Source: Pirellulales bacterium (GTDB taxonomy: Bacteria; Planctomycetota; Planctomycetia; Pirellulales; Lacipirellulaceae). From it: a DNA stretch of 64,000 nt. A program made the position numbers and the translations under genes. The notes beneath the pieces are model-generated. The model saw only the letters and a program-made list of their open reading frames with translations, was not told the origin of the DNA and did no database searches. The stretch covers positions 1 through 64,000 of the forward strand of contig JADLBW010000059.1 of NCBI GenBank assembly GCA_020847515.1, written 5' to 3'. Positions 57,738-64,000 of the stretch are shown here, one piece after another (the first letter of the stretch is position 1; each line of letters opens with the position of its first letter).

Positions 57738-59939
57738 TCAGCCGATCAAGCCGAGCAAGACGCCCATCGCCAATCCAACGCCGATTATCGCCGCCGGCAC
57801 GCCGATAAACAACCGCTTCGTATAAAAGCCCCGGGTCCAGGTATCGACCTTCAGCAGCCCCAGCGCGCAGGCCAGCCCCCCCAGCAGACACGCCCCGAGG
57901 CCCGCCACGGACGCCACCCGCTTGGTCCGCATCGCGCTCTTCCAGCGATCCAGCAGGAACTCGTCTTGCTGCGGCGTAAACTCGAGCAGCGCATGGGCCC
58001 GCAGCATTTCGCCAAATGAGGCCTTGACCGTTTCTACGTAGTCTGGTTCGGGGCACAGCTCGCGCAGGATATAATCGGAGCCGACTCCCATATCATCCAG
58101 CGACGGGCCGCTGGCGACGGGCCGTCCGGCGACCTGCTGCGCGAGCTGCCGCACGCGATCCGCCACGGCGTAGCGCAGGCGATCCTCTAACTGTACGTAG
58201 CATTCCTCGACCGTGCTGAACGGATCAGTCGAGACGACCATGCGGCGGGCGTTGCCCACGAGCCCCGGCGGTTGGTCGACCCACTCCGGGCGCTGGTCGG
58301 TCGTGTACTTCTTGACGAACGGCTTTGCCGCGGCGACGGCTGCGTACATCGGCCCAGGATGCTCGCCGCGCATGGCGGCCTGCCAACGTTCGACGAACGC
58401 GGCATCCTGTTGTGGCGTAACCTGCAATAGGGCGTGGACCCGCTGGCGCTGGCCGCCGGAGGCTGTGTCAATCTCGACGTAGTCGGCCACGCATAGCACG
58501 CGGCAGATGTACTGGGCGTCGACGCCCATGTCTGCGAGCATGGGACCGCGGAGCACTTTGTGGCCGATCGCCTTGCTTACCGACTGCCGCACCCGGTCGG
58601 CGACGGCATAGCGAAGACGGTTTTCGAGCTGAGCGCGGCACTCTTCGACCGTAGCAAACTGATCGGTCGAAACCACGACGCGGTAGACGCCGGCATGCTC
58701 GCCGGTCGGTTGATCGAGCCAATCGGGGCGCCCGCCGATCGCTTCCGCCTGGGCCTGCGGCTCGGCGGAGGCTCGCGCCGTCGCAACCGGGGCGGCCGTG
58801 GTTTCGGCCTGCGCCGGCGAACCCGGAGGCATTTCGACCATAGGCGCCTCCCCAGGCGTCGCTTTGACCTCGGGCTGTACTGCCGCCATAAGCTCCGGAG
58901 AGACGCCGTCGTTGGCTTCGCCCGCAACGGCCTTGGAGGCTTGAACGATGGCCTTAGCGGCGTTGGTCAACCAGCCTTGCGTGAACGGATCGGCCGCCGG
59001 CAGCGACTGCGCCAGCACCAGCCTTGCCGCCTCGGCCAGTTCGCGCTGCGAATTACCTTCCAACGTTCGCGACCGTTCTGCCAAATTGATGCGCGGGGCG
59101 GTTAAATGCGACCAGATCGAGTCCAGCGACTTGAAATCCTCCCTGTGGTCTTGCACTTCGTCGTGAAATTCCTCGATCGCCTCGGGCAAGGCCTCTGCCA
59201 GTGGATCGCCAATCGCGGGCTGAACCAGGGGCTGCGGCGGCAACTGAGGCAACGCCTCGACCAGCGGCGCTGGCTTATGGACCGCGCGGCTGCCGCCGAC
59301 GAACAGGCCGCCCACCAGCAGCATGCCGGCGCCGACGCCGATCCACGACCACCCGGAGCCCTTGCGCGGGCAACCGTTTCGGCCCTTTCTGAGCAATAAG
59401 AACGCGACCGACAGTACCCCTAGCGGAATCGCCAAGACGGCGAAGCTGAAATGAGCCGTATGGACGGCGCCCTCAGCGAAAGGCGTATAGAACGAGCCGC
59501 CTGGCAAGTCGTCCGCTTCGCGGATGATCTCCCGCTTGCCAGTCGCCCACTGTTGTTTGACTTGCATCCCGTCGGGGTACGTCTCCAGTTCGCTGCCGTC
59601 GAAGGATGCTTGAACGGTCGCATCGCTCATGCGGGCGGCCAGCCGCTGGTTCTTGAGGATTTCAGCCTGTTGCCGCGCCCGGGCAAGCTGCTGCTCCTGC
59701 GGGCGCCACGGCTGACCGACGCGCGGGCCGCCCGGTTCGCTCCACACGGTGCGTCCGACGACGACATGGGAGGACGTCTGCCCCCGCGCCAGCAGAAAGA
59801 TTCCGGCGGCCAGCGCGACGATCACGACGATCGTCAGCGGTCTGGTGCGCAAGCTGAACAGTACGATCAGTCCCAGCGCTGTTAAGACCACAACTATGGC
59901 GCCCATGGTTCCCATTCCAATCGTGCCAGATTCCGTCAT
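57738..59939 (-). CDS. Membrane protein with tandem ~125-aa repeats
   Basis: N- and C-terminal TM helices; '[30 protein letters not shown]' and '[30 protein letters not shown]'. Confidence 0.75.
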   Translation of the reverse strand: MTESGTIGMGTMGAIVVVLTALGLIVLFSLRTRPLTIVVIVALAAGIFLLARGQTSSHVVVGRTVWSEPGGPRVGQPWRPQEQQLARARQQAEILKNQRLAARMSDATVQASFDGSELETYPDGMQVKQQWATGKREIIREADDLPGGSFYTPFAEGAVHTAHFSFAVLAIPLGVLSVAFLLLRKGRNGCPRKGSGWSWIGVGAGMLLVGGLFVGGSRAVHKPAPLVEALPQLPPQPLVQPAIGDPLAEALPEAIEEFHDEVQDHREDFKSLDSIWSHLTAPRINLAERSRTLEGNSQRELAEAARLVLAQSLPAADPFTQGWLTNAAKAIVQASKAVAGEANDGVSPELMAAVQPEVKATPGEAPMVEMPPGSPAQAETTAAPVATARASAEPQAQAEAIGGRPDWLDQPTGEHAGVYRVVVSTDQFATVEECRAQLENRLRYAVADRVRQSVSKAIGHKVLRGPMLADMGVDAQYICRVLCVADYVEIDTASGGQRQRVHALLQVTPQQDAAFVERWQAAMRGEHPGPMYAAVAAAKPFVKKYTTDQRPEWVDQPPGLVGNARRMVVSTDPFSTVEECYVQLEDRLRYAVADRVRQLAQQVAGRPVASGPSLDDMGVGSDYILRELCPEPDYVETVKASFGEMLRAHALLEFTPQQDEFLLDRWKSAMRTKRVASVAGLGACLLGGLACALGLLKVDTWTRGFYTKRLFIGVPAAIIGVGLAMGVLLGLIG

Positions 59940-62068
59940 GCCGATTTTTGCGCCAGCTCGCGCCGGCGGCTAGGTGAAAGCCACGGACTGGAAAGCTGAA
60001 TCGTAAAGGCGATCACCACCGCGAGCATCAGCCCAATCGGTTGCGGAAACCACCAGAAGAACGTCATACCCCAGGCGATAAATCCACACCACGCGATTGT
60101 CCACAAGCTCACGCGCGACATGCGCGTCCACTCAGCCAGCCTCCACCAGCGAAGCACCGCGAACAGAAAGGCGAAGTAAGCCGCGTACATCCCCGGCTGC
60201 GGCTGCACCAGTCCTTGGCGATAGCCCCCGTCGAGCGGGCCGTACCGATCGCGGAAGACTGCCCCGAAAAACGAGTCCGTCGGGCCAGGAGCGACCTCGC
60301 TGGACGCCGGCAAACTAAGGAACAGCGATTGCGCCAGCGCCCAAGCCGCGACGCCTACTAACGCTCCCAGTAAGAGTTGCGCGAACCGCAGCGGAATGTG
60401 ATCTTCGACATGGCCCTCCGCCAACTGCCCCGGGACCATCAGCGCCCATGAGCCCAGCGTAGCTACGGTCGCCGTCCAAAGGGTAAACTCCGAGGAAAAG
60501 CTCTCCGGCGCCGCGAGCATGCAGATCAGCACGGCGGCCACCGGCGCTATGATTCCGGCCGCCAGCATCGAACCTACGAGGGAACTGGCCCGTTCCCGCA
60601 CGGTGCAGCATCGCAGTTGTTCATAGGCCGACTGCCGCCAGCCCGCCTGCCCCCGCTTACGCCAAGGTCGCGACTGCACGGGCGCCGGGACCGCTTGCGC
60701 TGCAACGGGGTGGGCGGGAACGTCGGCCCGCGGCGCCTCTCGCTCGATATTTTGCCGTTCGACCGCGGCGAACGCCGGTGCATTGCCACCCTGATCTCGC
60801 GGCTGAGAGTGCGCCTGCGGATAGGGATTGACGGTCGACGCGCGGACGATGATCCGCAGGATCCGATAGCCGACGTAGGTGCATGCCGCCATGGATAGCA
60901 GCGGGATCAGTACGGCGCTAATCGCGGCAAAAAAGAAGAAACAAAAACCCGCGAACAGAATCTTCCCGGTTACGGTCCATTGCTCGAAATTGAGATCTTT
61001 GCGAGTCGCCGCGGCGCCCGCCTTGACGCTCTCCCAGATCGGTTCAGGATCGCGATGGAAGAAGGCGATGATTCCCTCGTCCTGGCGGTCCTTGGAACGC
61101 GGCCGGGCGCCGCCGCGTCCCGCCGGCGGCGACGCGGCGTGGCCTTGCCCATCACCACTGCCGGCGAGCGGGCGAACGTACTGCGCCGTGTCGAACGCTT
61201 CGCGAGTCGCCCGCGGCACGCCGCGGAGCATCGCCGCCCTGCCGGCGGCGGTGTTGATGCGCCTCTCGGGATCCTTCGCCATCGCCCCGTGAACAACGTC
61301 GCGAAACGGTTCCTCGACCGCCTCCAGGCACGGCTCGGCCGTCAGGTGTTTCATCAGGACTTCCCCGACGCTCTCGCCCTCGAACGGCACATGGCCGGTG
61401 AGCATTTCGAACAGAATAATGCCCAGCGCATAGGCGTCGATCTCGCGCCCATAACGGCCGTTGGCGATTTCAGGCGCCATGTAATGGACGGTGCCGACGC
61501 TTTCGGTCTGGCCGCTGCGGCGGCTGCAGGAGATGAATTTCGACAGCCCGTAGTCGCCAATCTTGATGGTGCCGTCGTCGATGAAGATATTGGCCGGCTT
61601 CAAGTCCCGATGGACGATGCCGTGATCGTGCAAATACGCGACGCCAGCACAGATGCCGTCGAACCAGCGGCAAACATCTTCCCGCGGCATGCCTTGCGGA
61701 TAGCGCTCGATGACGTCCTCCAGCGATTCGCCAGAGACGTATTCCATGATCACCCAGCGATCCTCGTGCTCGTCCGAGCGGATGTCGTAGAGATCGATCA
61801 GGTTGGGGTGCTTAAGGTTCAGGCAGTGCGTGACCCCGCGGAGTTCGACTTCCAGATTGCGGCGAATCAGCTTCAGCGCCACCTCTTTGCCGGCGTCGCT
61901 TACGGCGAAGTACACCTCGCCGAAACCGCCGCGCCCAACGCCGCGTTTGATCGTGAACCCCTCCAGCGGCCGCGAGCCGCTGGCGTAGGTGAATCGCATG
62001 GGCGTCTTCGCCTGGAGGGCCGGCTCATGCTCAGCGGGCGAGGTGTTCATTTCCAAGAGGGCGGCCAT
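59936..62068 (-). CDS. Serine/threonine protein kinase with C-terminal TM region
   Basis: '[22 protein letters not shown]', '[29 protein letters not shown]', '[34 protein letters not shown]'. Confidence 0.96.
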   Translation of the reverse strand: MAALLEMNTSPAEHEPALQAKTPMRFTYASGSRPLEGFTIKRGVGRGGFGEVYFAVSDAGKEVALKLIRRNLEVELRGVTHCLNLKHPNLIDLYDIRSDEHEDRWVIMEYVSGESLEDVIERYPQGMPREDVCRWFDGICAGVAYLHDHGIVHRDLKPANIFIDDGTIKIGDYGLSKFISCSRRSGQTESVGTVHYMAPEIANGRYGREIDAYALGIILFEMLTGHVPFEGESVGEVLMKHLTAEPCLEAVEEPFRDVVHGAMAKDPERRINTAAGRAAMLRGVPRATREAFDTAQYVRPLAGSGDGQGHAASPPAGRGGARPRSKDRQDEGIIAFFHRDPEPIWESVKAGAAATRKDLNFEQWTVTGKILFAGFCFFFFAAISAVLIPLLSMAACTYVGYRILRIIVRASTVNPYPQAHSQPRDQGGNAPAFAAVERQNIEREAPRADVPAHPVAAQAVPAPVQSRPWRKRGQAGWRQSAYEQLRCCTVRERASSLVGSMLAAGIIAPVAAVLICMLAAPESFSSEFTLWTATVATLGSWALMVPGQLAEGHVEDHIPLRFAQLLLGALVGVAAWALAQSLFLSLPASSEVAPGPTDSFFGAVFRDRYGPLDGGYRQGLVQPQPGMYAAYFAFLFAVLRWWRLAEWTRMSRVSLWTIAWCGFIAWGMTFFWWFPQPIGLMLAVVIAFTIQLSSPWLSPSRRRELAQKSA

Positions 62069-62072
62069 GGAA

Positions 62073-62107
62073 GTAGCGGTCAGCAGTCAGCAGTCAGCAA
62101 CCAGCCA
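62073..62107. repeat. Short heptamer array upstream of kinase gene
   Basis: GTAGCGG TCAGCAG TCAGCAG TCAGCAA CCAGCCA. Confidence 0.65.
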
Positions 62108-62275
62108 GAGAAACGCAGGAGCGATTAGCGCTCGGCGTTCCGTTCGGCGATAAAGGCTGACAGCATCCGTTTGACCTCCTGAATGTTGTTGGTTTGTCGC
62201 TCATGAACCGGCGGGACGCGGCCACTGCGGTTAGCCGCGTATTCGCTTCATTGTAGCCGGGATTGCCGGCCGCTT

Positions 62276-63736
62276 TCATATCTCCTCGAGGCTCAGGGCG
62301 AACTCGTCGCATTCAATCCGGCAATTGGGGGCCACCGACGCCTGGCCGACGCAGGTTTGGCCGTCGATTTCCAAGGGCGCCTGCGTCCGGCACATCAGGT
62401 GGTCGCCGCGCCGGAACAGCACCAAATCGCCCGTCCACTCGCGGCAGCGGATGTGGCTGTGCGATTGGGGGCCCAGGATGCAGCTTTCGCTCATCAGGAT
62501 GATGCCGTCGACCGCCGGGTCGGTCCGGTGACGAGACGCTATTTCCAGGACAGCCGTGGAACTAAGAGCGTGCGGCTTACGGAAGCGAAGTTCCACTCCG
62601 TCGCCTAGCCGGATGGTTGACTTGTCGCGGAGGACGGTCGGTTCGGTGATTGGCCGGCCGTCGACGCTTGTTCGGTGGAGCGGCGTGAGCACATAGGCCT
62701 CGCGGTCGCGGCGGATGACGGCATGCCGGCGGGATAGATCGCCGAGGATCGGCACGTCGACGCCCCCCTCGCCAGAGGGCTGTCCGATGACGACCTCGTC
62801 CCCCGTGCAAATGAGAAATCCGCCCACCTCGTCGATCCAGGCGACGATTCGCTGTCCGGCGTTACGCTCGCTCACGGTATCGACCTTGGCGTGTTGCGGG
62901 TGGCTGGTGCTACGGGCCGCCGGCGGAGACTGGCGGCTTGGCTTCCATTGCCGAGCCCGCGCTGCCGGCGACGGATAGTGCGCCAGCGTCACCTCCATGC
63001 CAACAGCCATCCACGCCTTCTGGCGGGCCTGCCGGGCCGCCGAATGCCTAGGAGCCAATTCTAGCAGGGCCTCGGCCACAGCGAGCACTTCCGTCCAGTT
63101 CGACGCCGCCACGGCTGCGTGCAGCCTGGCGTCGAGGGCTTGCTGTTTCTCCGCCGTCGTGCGCAAGGCCACCAGCCGCCGGGCGACGTAGCCCTCGACC
63201 GCCGCCGGCGGACTGGCCGGCATCAGTTGCTGGGCGAGCTCGACCGATTGAATGGCCGAGGGAAGGTCGCCCTTGCGGGCGTACACGTCGGCGGACTGAA
63301 GGTATTGAGCAATCATGTGCCACGTACGACGCTCGGCCCCGCCGAGGCGCCGGTGATCCATCTGTTGCAGGGCGGCCATTGCGGCAGTCGACTCGCCGCG
63401 GCCTAATAGCTCCAGCGCCTCGTCGAGGCGGCGATGGCCCTCCAGGTGGCGGAAGTCGCCGATGGCTGCCTCGTCGGCCCCGAGCCGAGCGGCGCGATCC
63501 AGATCGCGCCAGCCCGCGGTGCTCTGGCCATGCTCCATGCGCTGGCGGGCGCGCTCCATCAGCCGCACGGCCAGTTCCTGGGAGAGTTTCTTCGCCGGCC
63601 AGAACTCGCGGAGCGGCTCCTGCACCAGCAGCTCGGCCGCCTCGTCCCATCGGCCGTCGGCCACGGCCAGCCGTGCTTCGCGAAGTTGAAGTCGCCAGGC
63701 GGGGAACATGGGAGTGAACTTCCTGCGTCGAGTCAC
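62276..63736 (-). CDS. FHA domain-containing protein with helical repeat N-terminus
   Basis: 'VDVPILGDLSRRHAVIRRDREAYVLTPLHRTSVDGRPITEPTVLRDKSTIRLGDGVELRFR'; alternative start at 63709. Confidence 0.88.
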   Translation of the reverse strand: MTRRRKFTPMFPAWRLQLREARLAVADGRWDEAAELLVQEPLREFWPAKKLSQELAVRLMERARQRMEHGQSTAGWRDLDRAARLGADEAAIGDFRHLEGHRRLDEALELLGRGESTAAMAALQQMDHRRLGGAERRTWHMIAQYLQSADVYARKGDLPSAIQSVELAQQLMPASPPAAVEGYVARRLVALRTTAEKQQALDARLHAAVAASNWTEVLAVAEALLELAPRHSAARQARQKAWMAVGMEVTLAHYPSPAARARQWKPSRQSPPAARSTSHPQHAKVDTVSERNAGQRIVAWIDEVGGFLICTGDEVVIGQPSGEGGVDVPILGDLSRRHAVIRRDREAYVLTPLHRTSVDGRPITEPTVLRDKSTIRLGDGVELRFRKPHALSSTAVLEIASRHRTDPAVDGIILMSESCILGPQSHSHIRCREWTGDLVLFRRGDHLMCRTQAPLEIDGQTCVGQASVAPNCRIECDEFALSLEEI

Positions 63737-63810
63737 GGGTTCGGGAGCCTTTTGCGACTGGCGTCATTGCTTCGGATGAAGATCACCCAGTCGCAAAAGG
63801 CTCCCGACCC
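63737..63810. repeat. Dispersed palindromic repeat, copy C
   Basis: GGGTTCGGGAGCCTTTTGCGACTGG / CCAGTCGCAAAAGGCTCCCGACCC. Confidence 0.85.
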
Positions 63811-63872
63811 CATTCGCGTACCATCGGAACAAGCGCCCGCCTATCAAGGAACGAACGCTATAGCATGTCAAA

Positions 63873-63948
63873 GGGGTCGGGACGCTATTGCGACGGGCGA
63901 GCTGCTCTGAGACGGCAAGTCGCAAGTCGCAAAAATCGCCCCGACCCC
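63873..63948. repeat. Dispersed palindromic repeat, copy D
   Basis: GGGGTCGGGACGCTATTGCGACGGG / AAGTCGCAAAAATCGCCCCGACCCC. Confidence 0.8.
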
Positions 63949-64000
63949 GCGTCGATCAGTCTGCGTAGCTGGCAGTGTGGACCGGCGTTTCCGCCTTCGC

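Noticed and set aside
60980-62128. 382-aa plus-strand ORF opposite the Ser/Thr kinase, and similar ORFs opposite ligD, ku and glgB
   Set aside because: Same third-position GC artefact; kinase, LigD, Ku and GlgB motifs are all on the minus strand.
1-64000. CRISPR arrays, prophage or insertion sequences
   Set aside because: No regularly spaced direct repeats with unique spacers, no cas, integrase or transposase ORFs seen; heptamer arrays have no spacers.

Overview
The window is a GC-rich chromosomal segment that looks planctomycete-like (inferred from gene content and protein style). It is almost entirely protein-coding, with one tRNA-Val(GAC) and no CRISPR array, phage or IS element that I could support. 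Recognisable genes include feoAB, a class V aminotransferase, an HU-like protein, pyrD, trpS, acpS, topA, a PpiD/SurA-like protein, glgB, an oleA-like thiolase, ligD/ku/topoisomerase IB/udgX, trmL, murB with an ftsQ-like gene, rdgB, nif3-like, GT2, and an ECF sigma / membrane / Ser-Thr kinase / FHA cluster. The observations most worth a second look are: (i) a four-member family of dispersed intergenic palindromes with consensus arm GGGTCGGGANNCTTTTGCGACTGG; (ii) several intergenic arrays in strict 7-nt register, some arranged as inverted repeats; (iii) a compact udgX-topIB-ku-ligD repair island; (iv) a divergent BshC-like protein beside a two-domain GNAT and a GT2; (v) three apparent enzyme-family oddities (RNase H-like with Asp to Lys, class I amidotransferase with nucleophile Cys to Gly, and a stand-alone OleA); (vi) a 29-aa bS22/COX24-like basic protein not in the ORF track; (vii) two toxin-antitoxin-like pairs whose reading frames look shifted by -1. 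All homology calls come from reading motifs by eye; no searches were run.
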